Source: Dipteronia dyeriana (taxonomy: Eukaryota; Streptophyta; Magnoliopsida; Sapindales; Sapindaceae). From it: a stretch of 64,000 nucleotides of DNA. Positions 22,796 to 33,066 of the stretch are shown here, in pieces. A program made the translations under genes and the position numbers. Numbering within the stretch: the stretch's first letter is position 1; each line of letters opens with the position of its first letter. The DNA lies in contig CM065301.1 in the NCBI GenBank assembly GCA_032871835.1, forward strand, positions 33,674,405 to 33,738,404, written 5' to 3'. The notes under the pieces are model-generated. The model saw only the letters and a list, made by a program, of their open reading frames with translations. It did not search any database and was not told the origin of the DNA.

Positions 22796-23489
22796 AAAGA
22801 ACAAGCTCAACCAATCATTCATGGAGATCTATAATATCCTGTCAAATGACAATGTTAGTCTGCAAACCATGGAAGAGATTCCTAAGATGCCAACCTACGT
22901 AAAGTATTTCAAAGAACTTAACTCAAGGAGTAGGAAGACTGATTCACACGAGACAGTGCCAATTCCAGATGGAGCAAGTGCAATACTCCAAAAGAAGTTG
23001 CCCCCGAAACTTAAGGATATTGGAAGTTTCAACATCCCCATCATAGTGGGAGACACAAGGAAAGAGAGAGCCACAATGGATCTAAGAGAGAGACTTAATT
23101 TGATATCGTATGCTGTATACAAAGAGATGGGGCTGAGTAATCTTAAACCAATCAACATGGATCTTTCACTCACCGATCGATCTATTAGGTATCCTCGTGG
23201 AATTGTGGAAGATGTTCTAGTCCAAGTTGGCAAGCTCATTATACCTGCAGATTTTATCATACTGGATATGGAGGAAGAAGGCACCAATACAATAGGCTTC
23301 CCTATCTTGCTCGGTAGACCATTGATGTCAACCGTGAAGGCTATCATAGATGTACATAATGGGAAGGTTTCCATGATAGTATTTGATGAGACAATTAATG
23401 CTGATGTTTTTGAATATTTGAAACATTTGGTAGGTGTTGCTGATTGTTTCAATGTGGAAGTAGTAGATCTAGGAGTTTGTCCAGAATAA
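22796..23489 (+). pseudogene. C1 retropepsin (gypsy-type protease)
   Basis: It reads KNKLNQSFMEIYNIL, then MPTYVKYFKEL and AILQKKLPPKLKDIGSFNIP, the stretch that precedes protease in Athila/Tat-type elements, followed by the retropepsin fold. The catalytic motif, normally DLGAS, is DLRER here: the aspartate remains (residue 87 of the frame from 22821) but the Gly and Ala are replaced. YPRGIVEDVLVQV, ADFIILDMEEEG and ILLGRPLMST are typical of the family. The frame ends in TAA at 23487-23489, and the same frame continues past it into the coiled-coil domain, so this stop probably arose within one longer polyprotein. Confidence 0.78.
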
Positions 23490-24242
23490 ATTTCTGTTTT
23501 AAAAGAATGTCGAATTGGCAAAAGAAACAAAATTTCACATGCCCAATATGATTGTGCAAGATATGAGAACATGGTTGAGCAGTTAAAAGAAGACAAACAG
23601 ATGATTGTCGCTCTTAACTCAGAATTGACAACAAGGATCACTGAATTACTGGAAGAAAAAGAGTCTTCAATACAATGGTATACAGTATTTTCTCAAGAGG
23701 TTGAAGAGCTCAAAGAAGAGTATGATCACCAGATGAAGCTAATGAAGGCTGAGATTGAACAAAGAGATGAAGCTTTAGAGATTATGAAGATTAAAGAGCT
23801 TGAAAGCATTACAAAGCTTAAAAGAGTGGAACAAGAGATCAAGTCAATGGTCATGGCTGAGAAGAAGCAATTGGTGGAAGTCAAGATCAATGAGGTGAAT
23901 AATGATGAGTCAAGTGATTCCATCACCAAAAATGAAGATCCAATTCCAAAAAGAAGAAGGAGAAACATAAGGAAGCAAGATCGATCATTGAACAATAGCC
24001 ACCAGAGAGGTAACATTCATAGATTTATTCCCGTTTATCACTTTTGTAACAGGAAGGGTCACATTCTACCAAGATGCAATGAGTATATAAGACAATATAA
24101 ACAAGAGAGAATGAATCCAATGAATATGAAGAAAGTATGGATCAAAAAGGCTGAGCTAAGAAACATTGAGAGTGGTGGAACTTTCAAGTTGAAGAAAATT
24201 AGTAATGAATATGTGATTATTGCTTCACCATTAGAGTCGTAA
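23490..24242 (+). pseudogene. C1 coiled-coil and copia-like zinc-knuckle extension
   Basis: This frame is in phase with the protease and separated from it by a single TAA. From the Met at 23571, residues 1-108 are a charged coiled coil with AEIEQRDEALE. A basic stretch (KRRRRNIRKQ) follows, then RFIPVYHFCNRKGHILPRCN at 151-170 and KKVWIKK. The last two blocks match the gag/protease boundary of B and D: D1 has KFIPICHYCNIVGHIRPRCF and KKVWVKK, and its coiled coil has HEIEQRDESLD. In C1 the first knuckle Cys is Tyr (residue 156). Such a segment is not a normal part of a gypsy polyprotein as far as I know. It looks acquired from a SIRE-like copia element, with the join inside one reading frame. 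Confidence 0.72.
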
Positions 24243-26970
24243 CACTCTCACTCTTCTCACTTAGACGTTAAATAAAGCGCTTGGTGGGAGGCAACCTACC
24301 CAGGTTTAATTCTTTTGTTTTTTATTTTTATTTGTATTTTTCTTTATTTCTGAGTCATAATTAATGTGTGTCGTAAGAACCTTTATAGCCAGAATTGAAT
24401 ATTGTCAAATGTTTAATCCTGTGCATAATTAAGAGACATTGTTTAAATTTGTTTGGGGTATCTTGAAGTTTTAAATGACAAGAACAGTTGTTTCTAATGT
24501 GTGTATTTTGAATTGTGCAGATGAAGTTTGGGAACAATTTCGTTCATCCACCGCTTGCTAGACCGCTCTCTAGACACTTGTCTAGACCGCGGTATGCAAA
24601 GCATGAAGACTCTACCAATTTTCATGGTGTAGACCGCTCCCGAGGTATATGCCCACACCACGGACAAGGTAAGTGACCCAGACCATGGTAGGGCACGATT
24701 TCATGTACCTATATAAGTGCGTTGTCTAGGCTGTTTTTCCTCCATTGTTCTTCTTTGGCTGCACCCGTTCCTCTTCTCCCTCCACTTATTTCTTTTTGTT
24801 CCGTTTTTTAAATTTTCATTTTTAAACATTGAGGATACTATTTAGATTAGGTTTGGGGGTGTGAATTCATGTTTATTTTACTTTTCGAGCCATTTGTTGA
24901 AATCTGTGAAAAAATCTTTTTTGAGGTAAACGTTTTGTTAAAACTGTATTAATTTGTGAAGAAATAAATTTTTCCGTCCTTGGTGTGTTCTTTTTTATAT
25001 ACGAATTTAACCGTATAAAGAACGTAAAATTATGGGTAGTGGTTTAAAAGTTATAAATATTTCTTCGACCAAAGGCCATGGGAGATGCCCTGTTTTTGAA
25101 ATTCTGCACGTGGACTGTTTTCGACGTCTGTTTTCTCATTTTTTGGATTTTAATTTGGAAATATTTTCTAAACTAAAAGTGTTCATTTGTATTTCTATAT
25201 TATTGTGTTAAAATTAGAATAACGTTTATTGATTCATCTAAGAGATATGCATTAAAGAACAGACGTAGGTCGTTTTAGAAAGTCACCAGTTTTTGGAATT
25301 GTTGTCCTCTATGTTGAGATGTTCTTTTGTGCGCTTTAAGAGCCATAATATATGCTTTAATCACTGATTTTAAACTAATATCTTGCCACTTAGAGTAATG
25401 CATTTCATTTTTTTTCAAAATTTATGATATGCTCTCGATATGATGGTGGATAAGATGCTTAGTTGGATAGCCATGATTAACAGTGGAGACTACCCTTGTG
25501 AGTTCACCAAGACAAAAAGTGTACATAAATATCATTATAGAGGGTTCTTTTTGTTTCTACTCCTAAACACTCATTAGGTTCTTAGCATTAGAAATCGATC
25601 TCAATAGGTTACGCATTGGATATTAAAGAGCATTCATCATAAAATCATATCACATGTGGACCTTACTCCTGTTTTGGTTGAACCATTAGAAATGATATAG
25701 GAAATGTGTGTTTTAACTCACTTAAAAGGCCTTAAATATTTCCTACTTTACGTGTGTGCTCCATAGCCAATATTAAAGCCAAACACTATAAGCCTTTTTC
25801 TTTCATCACCCACATTAACTTAACCCCAATGAACCGAAATATTAGCCATACCTTATAGCTTGGGATCATATTGAGATGATGAAGATAATTGAAGAGAGTT
25901 TGAAATGGGTGATTTGTGATGTGCATGTACCAAGACAAAGCTAGAAGATCAAATGCAAAGAAGGTGTTGGAAGAATTATGTAATTGATCTACAAATTCTA
26001 AACTAAAAAAAAAAGGTTACAAAAAAGTTCAAAAAAAGGGGTTGAAGAAAAAAAAAAGATAAATGAATGAGATGATGAATCAAATGAAAGTAAGTGAAAA
26101 GGGATGGAGCTTTATTATGAAATGAAGAGAAATCAAAATCATCTCAAGAAGGAGAATGAATGAAATTTGTTCAAGAAGTCTGGATGCAAGTGGAACGAAG
26201 AATTTGAAGAATTTGAAGAATTTCAGCCGAGTATAAAGATTACCGAAGAATTTCTTGATATGATCCTAGGTTTGTTTGCTATCCTTTTCCTGTTCTTTCT
26301 TAACCTTTACCAGTTGGCCCCGTTACAACCAAGGAAAAGACCTAATTGATCTTTTAGGAATGCTAGCTCGAGAATAAAGGTAAACATGTGCTTTATCTTG
26401 TTCTTAATGTCTGATTCCATTCATGAGATCCTTTACTTTAAATCAAGCGTTCTTTTTATTATACATTCATATGCGATTATATCTTGAAATTTCTTATGTA
26501 TAAACTCCATTCGCATATGCTTGATGAGTGTATCTGCCTAGACTCTGTGTGAAATTAATGAGTCACATCTTGTAAGAATTAGAGTCGAGGTGAATTATAT
26601 ATATGGCATTTAACAAATGCGTTTTTTAAGCTAGAGTGTCTTGAGTATGGGCTTTTCATTAAATCTAAGTAGTGCATTCAAATTTGTGGCATAATTTTAG
26701 TCTTTATTCAGTGGCTCTAGCATGTATTGGCTTTGAATGGTACATTTTAGTTTGCATCTTGATTATTTGGTTTTTCGTAGAAATATGTTTGTGGGTAGCA
26801 TAGCTGTAAACCCTTAGGTGACAAAACTCCTCCAACTAGGGACACCTAGAGGTTTAAACGCTTGTAGCATATGCTCAATGCTATCGTGTTCCTTACGAAA
26901 GTGGCTTAGTTTAATTTTATTTTATTTTTAGATTTTTGTTTGTTTTTAGTTTTTGTTTTTATTATAGTTT
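24243..26970 (+). other. C1 long non-coding 3' region
   Basis: About 2.7 kb from the last coding frame to the polypurine tract. It opens with GCGCTTGGTGGGAGGCAACC, which I recall as a recurring motif after the coding part of plant Athila-like elements. Then comes a cluster of TAGACCGC motifs and long AT-rich stretches. No RT, integrase or other domain was seen in any frame. ORF 26167-26349 has no recognisable feature. Confidence 0.65.
24559..24637. repeat. TAGACCGC motif cluster with perfect dyad
   Basis: TAGACCGC occurs at 24559-24566, 24583-24590 and 24630-24637. Between the first two, TCTAGACA (24569-24576) and TGTCTAGA (24579-24586) form perfect 8-bp inverted arms around 2 nt. Confidence 0.75.
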
Positions 26971-27007
26971 TGCTCGAGGACTAGCAAAAGATAGGTTTAG
27001 TGGTATT
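26971..27007 (+). other. C1 polypurine-tract region
   Basis: TGCTCGAGGACTAGCAAAAG followed by ATAGGTTTAGTGGTATT lies directly before the 3' LTR start. This layout (CTCGAGGAC, AGCAAAAG, GTTTGGGGGTATT-like) is common before the 3' LTR of Athila/Tat-type elements. Confidence 0.6.
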
Positions 27008-28347
27008 TGATCGGTCAATTTTCTAAACATGTTTTAGGTCCCCATTTCCTATTATTTATGCTTTGATCTTTATCGAAATTAGGTATTTTATGTTTTTATT
27101 GAGCATGTCTAGGTCACATTCAATTCAAGAGGTGTTGGATGTTATTTTGGAGAACAAGAGCAAAAAGATCAATATTCGGACCAGTGCAGAACTGCTAGAT
27201 TACGGGGCTAATATCTCTTAGCTCCGATTGAATCATGTATCCTAATAACTATGGATGGAAAGCCCCGGAAGTCTAGGTTCTGGTGCATTTTTTAGATCAC
27301 AATTCCGATATCCGTACAGGAAGTTATGCCCGTTTTAGTACCTGATGGTAAGATCAATCATTAATTTCATGAATAATGACGGGATTTATTTTGCAAGTTG
27401 TCGAAATGGGAAATATGTCCTTTTTGGAATTGTTTGGGAGTCTTGTGCAAACAAGTTGACACCTAATCCTAATCTTCCTTCAATAAGTAGTCTTTTTATT
27501 GGATTAGGAATGAAATAAAATCCCAAAAAGGTAGATTTCTATATAGGAATTGATTTCCCTGTTGATTTAGGACATGGCTTAGCATCTACACCTATTTAAA
27601 CCCCTTGTGAACCCTAATTTCGAGAGGTATAAGCCAATATCACCTCTCCATATCTTTCAAAACACATAGCAATTCTTTTATTCATCGTTGCGCATCTGAA
27701 GATTCGAAGACTAAAAGATTTCAACATTAAAGATTTGAAGAATCCGTTTGAGGCCTCAATGGGTTTTATCTTTTATTTCTCTTGTCTTTCTATTTTCATG
27801 ATGTGTAACTAACTCCATATTGGGGAATCAATGTGAATCTCTATGAATGCTCTTTGTTAGAACTTACTATATTTAATTAAATTAAGTTTTGATTCATTCA
27901 ATTAATCCTATGTCTTTATTCTTTATTCTTGTTAATGAGTGATCATACATTGGCATGAATTTAGGGTTTTGATAATTTAATGATTGAGGTTACAGTATTG
28001 ATCTATACGTAATCTTAATTAATATTCAATTGAATGTATAAAACTGATCTTAGCATTGATCTATGCAAGTAGGTTTTGGTTCATTGTTCTTGCACTTAAT
28101 GTGTTCTTAATTATAGTTTGTGCCATTGTTCTATGGGTAAATTATAATTAAGAACACTTGATTCATCCCAGGATCATATGGTAACAATCATACTTATGAT
28201 AAAAACGAACCCTTAACTTGATTATAACTAGTTTTCAACCATTAAATCTCTAGTCCTCATGGGAACGATCCTTACTTGCCGCTGTACGATATCTTCACGC
28301 TTCTTGCACTTGCGAGTATTGTTTTTATAACACAATTTTACACAATA
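27008..28347 (+). repeat. C1 3' LTR
   Basis: It starts TGATCGGTCAATTT and ends ACACAATA, against ACAATCA in the 5' LTR. It is 1340 bp. A TATTTAAA box is at 27593-27600. A deletion of roughly 180 bp near 28220 removed sequence present at about 2600-2790 in the 5' LTR. Confidence 0.9.
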
Positions 28348-28352
28348 GACAC
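28348..28352 (+). repeat. Target-site duplication GACAC, right copy, of C1
   Basis: It matches 1467-1471. A1 pol continues from here (CAATGCTCCGTTGCC). Confidence 0.88.
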
Positions 28353-29250
28353 CAATGCTCCGTTGCCTAAATGCAAGTTGAATTCATTCGTATTAAGCCT
28401 TTTCTTTTCCTAGAACCCCTGTAAGGATTAACAAACATGATTAGTGGCTTCAGAGTCTATGATCCAAGAATCTATCGAATCTGCTAGAAAACAAGTTTCA
28501 AGATAATTGATATTACCTTCTTTATTCATGTCCTGAGACTTTGGGAAATTTCGTTTGCAGTGTCCCTTTTCACCATAAAGGAAACACTTCCTTTTGATAT
28601 TGGTTACTTTCTTAGTCTCCTTCTTGGTAGGTCCAAGTTGCCTTTTCTGTTATTTCTTGGCCTTCTTTCGGGTCTTAACAGTAGCAACTCTACCTACCGT
28701 ATGAATCTCTTGTCATTTGCTTTTCACAAGGACTTTCTCAGTGCTTTGTACATCTTGCACCAGGCCCTACAAGGTGTATAACTTATTTTTCAAGGTGTAT
28801 TTCAACTTGAACTGATTAAAGGAATCTGACAATGAGTTGACAATCATGTCAATTTACGTCTCACCAGTTATCTCAACACTGTTGAGTTCAATAATGTTGA
28901 GATGAGCTATGACTTTCATCATGTGATCTTTCATATCCTGTCAAGGTTTCATCCTAAGATTCATGAAAATAGTCACTGCCTCTCTCTTAGTCATCTTGGA
29001 CTTCTTAGCAAACATCTCTTCCAGAGATATCATTATATCGGCATCAGTCTTCATTCCTTCACGTTGTTGCTGTAACACGTTGAAGATGGTGGCCATAATG
29101 TAACATTTGGCCATCTCATCTGAAGTCTTCCATTGTTGATACTTGTCTCTTTACTCCTCAGTAGATTCATTAGTAGGATTTTTTGGTTTAGGAGTTGACA
29201 GAATGAACTATATTTTTTAGCTTCCAACAACAAGCCAATTTTCCTTTTCC
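28353..29250 (-). pseudogene. A1 gag and protease remnants
   Basis: Read on the minus strand this holds a copia gag of UBN2 type (MAKCYIMATIFNVLQQQREG, then SLEEMFAKKSKMTKREA, TQIDMIVNSLSDSFNQFKL), a zinc knuckle read as CFLYGEKGHCKRNF, in which the second and last Cys are replaced, and a protease site DSEATNH near 28450, where the usual DSGATNH has Gly to Glu. Several stops break the frame. Its continuation into pol is across C1 at 1466. Confidence 0.75.
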
Positions 29251-30500
29251 ATGTGACATAATTATCATCAGTTTAAGTATTATCTTTTAGGATGTTGATT
29301 AGGGATGGGGTCATGATTTCTTTATAATAAAAAAAATTATATAAGTAAACAATCATGATATAGCACTTTCGAATATTTATCTTGAATTAAATAAAATAAT
29401 TCAATCGTATAATTCAACGGCGATCTAACACCCATAAATGTCACACCTCCATTGGGAGTTTGCACCATTTAATAGTTGGACTAGGTCCCACGTAATTGTT
29501 AGCATAACAACCATCGTTTTCAATTTTAGCCTTGCGATTTTATTAACAAGAATTCTTGGGAGGATATTAATAAAATCACATTGAGTGTGTTACCAAGTTA
29601 TCGACCTTCAATATATTCCCTCACAAATATCTCTTCATTGAGAGTAGATATCGTTTGAGTCAATTGTCTAGTCTATCCTTGTGAGGAAGTATCTTGCTAA
29701 ATTCCAATCATGAATACCCCTTGGGAAGTCGTTACATGAAATATAAAGCTCAACTAAACTTGGAGGCGTAGGTGTTCCAAAACACCTTCTCCCACTCAAT
29801 TATTTAAGGTGTGTGATTAAATTCCATAGATTAATTTACCAAGTTATCTATATGCCAATTAGATACCTAAATCATTCAATGCATGTTCATACTAAAAGAG
29901 ATATATGAGTGGCACTCCTATTCCATATGACATGTTATCATACTACAACAAATATTGCAATATTTACGGAAATATAAATAGCTACAATTTTGGTTCATCC
30001 TAGAAAAACAAGTAAATTACATATGTTTGGAAAACAAAAACTCTTTTCCTAGTGAACAAGTCTTCATGCGACCTTTGTCTGTTCGCACCCCTTGGCTGCC
30101 TCCCATGGGCATGCGCACCCACAACACCCTAAAGGGCTGCCATGCACAACCCATGGCATCCATAGGGCTAACATGCACAACCCATACCTTAACAATCGTA
30201 GTTGTGTGCTAACTTGCTCGCACGCTTGTTACTATGTTGCGCACGATACCAAACTTGTTTTGGTTGCTTCCAATTCTTCAAATCTTTGATACTTGAATAT
30301 ATTACAACAGATTTATTATTATTATTATTACAACAATAAAATAAAATAAAAAACAAAGCAACTACTAAAAAGGAAATTATGGCGATGATAGGCCACTCTT
30401 CTTGTTACAATTCCAAAACAAAATTATATTGAAATTTTAGGACCAAAATTGAGCAATAACAAATCACATTATAAACACGCACATACACACACACACACAC

Positions 30501-30535
<35 letters not shown>

Positions 30536-30655
30536 AATCCATACATTCCAATGTAAATATATATGTTAAGACCTAGAGTGTCATCTCTTTCTAAAACATG
30601 CAAATTTACAATAAAAAAAAGATTCATGTATATATACATCAATTAATCAAGGGTG
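29251..30655 (-). other. A1 untranslated leader
   Basis: About 1.4 kb collinear with 15901-17354 of A2, with a GC-rich patch near 30080-30190 and simple repeats (ATT near 30310, CA at 30485-30500, TA at 30501-30535). No coding sequence was recognised. Confidence 0.65.
30485..30535. repeat. CA/TA compound microsatellite in A1 leader
   Basis: A CA run passes into an interrupted TA run at the same place as the AT run of A2. Confidence 0.88.
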
Positions 30656-30675
30656 CAACCTGGCTATGATACTAA
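30656..30675 (-). other. A1 primer-binding site
   Basis: The minus strand reads TTAGTATCATAGCCAGGTTG, two changes from the A2 site, next to the LTR end CCCTACA. Confidence 0.85.
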
Positions 30676-30676
30676 T

Positions 30677-32925
30677 TGTAGGGAAAAATCAAATCAAAAG
30701 CGGCGGAAGCAGAAGGGTTTTGATTATATTTAAAAAAATTCCCTTTAAATGAAAGAACCTTAACCCTTGATTAATTAACGTATATTAAAAGTATCGTACC
30801 TTTTTTTCGTGACGATTCAAGTTGCGCCGAATTGAATCCGTAAGATTTTCCAATCCAATCACGAATGTGAATCACCTACGAGTGTGGGCTCCCTTTCTTT
30901 GAATTGTATACCTTAAGATGGAAACAAATATTTTTTTTTCTTTTGTTAGTCACAATAATCCTCCAAAAGAAAACGTAAGAACGTTTGGTCACTTGTGAAT
31001 TATCAATCTATTTGGTTGAAACTTGCGTGAACACGATTCGATTTTTGTATACAGAATCCTTTTGATGTAAAGGATACTAGTGCACTATCGAACACAAAAA
31101 CGTTCCTTTTTGTCATTTTCTTAGCCGAATTTTATCTAGAGCAAAAACTAAATTTTTCTCTCTCAAAATTATATGTTGGCCAAAATTTCTCTTAAAGAAA
31201 AACTAGAGCTTGGCCAAATTTTAAAGATAAATAGGAGACTAAATCCTCTCCTAAAATGGATTTACTTAGTGGAAAGGAATCCTCTCTCTAGGAGGATTTA
31301 CTTGGTGACCAAGAATCCTTACACAAAGAAGATTTCTTTTCAACATCAAGACTCCTAACCCAACTCAATAGTGTATTTAATCAGTAACCAATTATTGAAT
31401 ATAAATTAAATTGTGAATATACCATAACTTCCTAGTTTGACCTATTGTCAATTTAGAGTTTTAATAGAAATCAAATACTTCCTAGTTTGACTAGATAAAT
31501 GGATTCCTTTTATTTATCTACTTATCAAAACAGTATTTGATACTTATCATATTACCAAAAATAATATGACACATGGAGACCTTCTCCAACTAGGAAAATG
31601 ATTTTGATATTTAATTAAGCAATTAATTAATTCAATTCCATTAAATTGAATAATAAAATAAAAACAATATAATAGGCTATTATGTTTAGCCTTGCCGCCC
31701 AAGTCCATACATGGGCATCTATATTTTTTTTCCTATTTTATTAAATCCATTGGATCTCAATAAAAGGTCCAAATGTGAACTAGACACATTCTTACTAAAA
31801 GAAACAAGTTCACATACTTTAATACAATTCTAGATGGACCCATAAATTGGTCCAATAGAATATATCAAGTGATCCATGCAAGTTCGTGTGAATTGGGGAT
31901 CATGACACGCTATCTAAATTTAAGCTCTAATAGACATAACCTAATCACAATCAACAAATGATTCAATTATGTCCGATCTATTAATTTTAGTTCATTCCAC
32001 TAAAGAACTAAAATTTAACTCTTAAATAAAGATAAAATAAGTTAATATTCCTCATTCGTACCCAAAACAAACTTAATGGCGAAAGTGTATCCTCGTGAAG
32101 AATACCAGTAATCGCCAAGAGCTCATAGACCGACTATATCTCTCCTAGTTGCCATATTTACTCATATGACCACATTTTGTACTTGGATATTTTGAGTTGT
32201 CCATCAGCCATATTTCAATAGACACTATTGAAAACTTAACGTTAAGATTTAATATCCAATACCTTAAAATATCCATATGATGATATTCTACTAACACTTA
32301 ATAAATAGAGCCACGATGTCCATATCTATAACTGAAGTCCTCTATCAATTAACAAATGAATACCACCAAACTATCGAGGATAGACTATGCTATATAATCG
32401 TACTCATTGATAGCTCAAATGATAACACTTGCAACCGTGAGTCCATCATTTATCTCATGATTGAGATAGACTCTCCGATTGTCTTTAAGTGAAAAATTTT
32501 GTCCATTGACGGTTCTGGATAAAGTATCTTACTGTGATCCTATTCAGTGTATCTAGTACACTACATTCTTTTGCCCAATGACACCATACTTTGATGATTT
32601 TAGACTCATCATAACACATTTGATCCCACTCAAATGCTAGCAAAAGAATCCACAACTTTAACAGAGTAAATGCACCAACCTTTATCTTTAGTTGTCAATA
32701 TTGTTCAAGACTAACTAAAGAATTGTGTCTACCTCATACATATCTGGATATACCAACAATTCTTCTTTTCTCATAGTCTTTTGACCTTATGATTATTTAC
32801 TTTTGACAATTATAGTAATTAAACTGTAAACGTTTTAAGATTTGTTAAACTTGAAATCACTTTATTAATATGAAAAGATTGTCAAATACATTATTACACT
32901 CTTGCAATTGAGCATAATCCTAACA
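30677..32925 (-). repeat. A1 5' LTR
   Basis: On the plus strand TGTAGGGAAAAATC to CATAATCCTAACA, 2249 bp, collinear with the other A LTRs. It ends directly at B2 sequence (ATTTGGTATCTGAGC), so A1 inserted into the B2 primer-binding site. Confidence 0.9.
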
Positions 32926-32928
32926 ATT

Positions 32929-32940
32929 TGGTATCTGAGC
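32929..32940 (+). other. B2 primer-binding site (remnant)
   Basis: TGGTATCTGAGC followed by AGGACACTAG matches B1 (TGGTATCAGAGT then AGGACACTAG). The A1 LTR abuts it three bases upstream. Confidence 0.8.
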
Positions 32941-33066
32941 AGGACACTAGATTGCACTTAGTGAGCATCTTGGATGATACATTCCTGGTAGATTTGCTAA
33001 AGCTTTGGAGCTTTACGATTACAAGATGACATTATAGCGAAAGGAGCCTCAAATACTAGATAACTT

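Larger units (their letters stand above)
1472..28347 (+). mobile_element. Gypsy-type, RT-less element C1 (gag-protease plus extra domain)
   Basis: C1 has both LTRs, a tRNA-Asp-type primer-binding site, gag, a retropepsin, a coiled-coil/zinc-knuckle extension, 2.7 kb of non-coding sequence and a polypurine tract. B1 (3146-21330) interrupts its leader. Removing B1 leaves about 8.7 kb. No reverse transcriptase, RNase H or integrase can be found between the LTRs, so it was non-autonomous and would have needed enzymes from another element. The gag/protease style and primer-binding site point to the Athila/Tat branch of Ty3/gypsy; this branch assignment is inference. Confidence 0.87.
1..32925 (-). 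mobile_element. Copia-type element A1, split by C1; 3' end off-window
   Basis: A1 is seen in two pieces on the minus strand. Positions 1-1466 hold the integrase and the start of reverse transcriptase. Positions 28353-32925 hold protease/gag remnants, the leader, the primer-binding site and the 5' LTR. The pieces join exactly where gypsy-type element C1 sits between two copies of GACAC. The remaining reverse transcriptase, RNase H and 3' LTR must lie left of the window. A1 itself interrupts the primer-binding site of B2, so it is younger than B2 and older than C1. Confidence 0.85.

Noticed and set aside
22895..23641. 248-residue minus-strand ORF
   Set aside because: It is the antisense of the C1 protease, low-complexity and rich in Ser/Leu, with no recognisable domain.
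26167..26349. 60-residue ORF in the C1 3' region as a small gene
   Set aside because: No domain, no conserved context, and a stretch with a GAAGAATTT-type slippage repeat. It looks like a chance frame.
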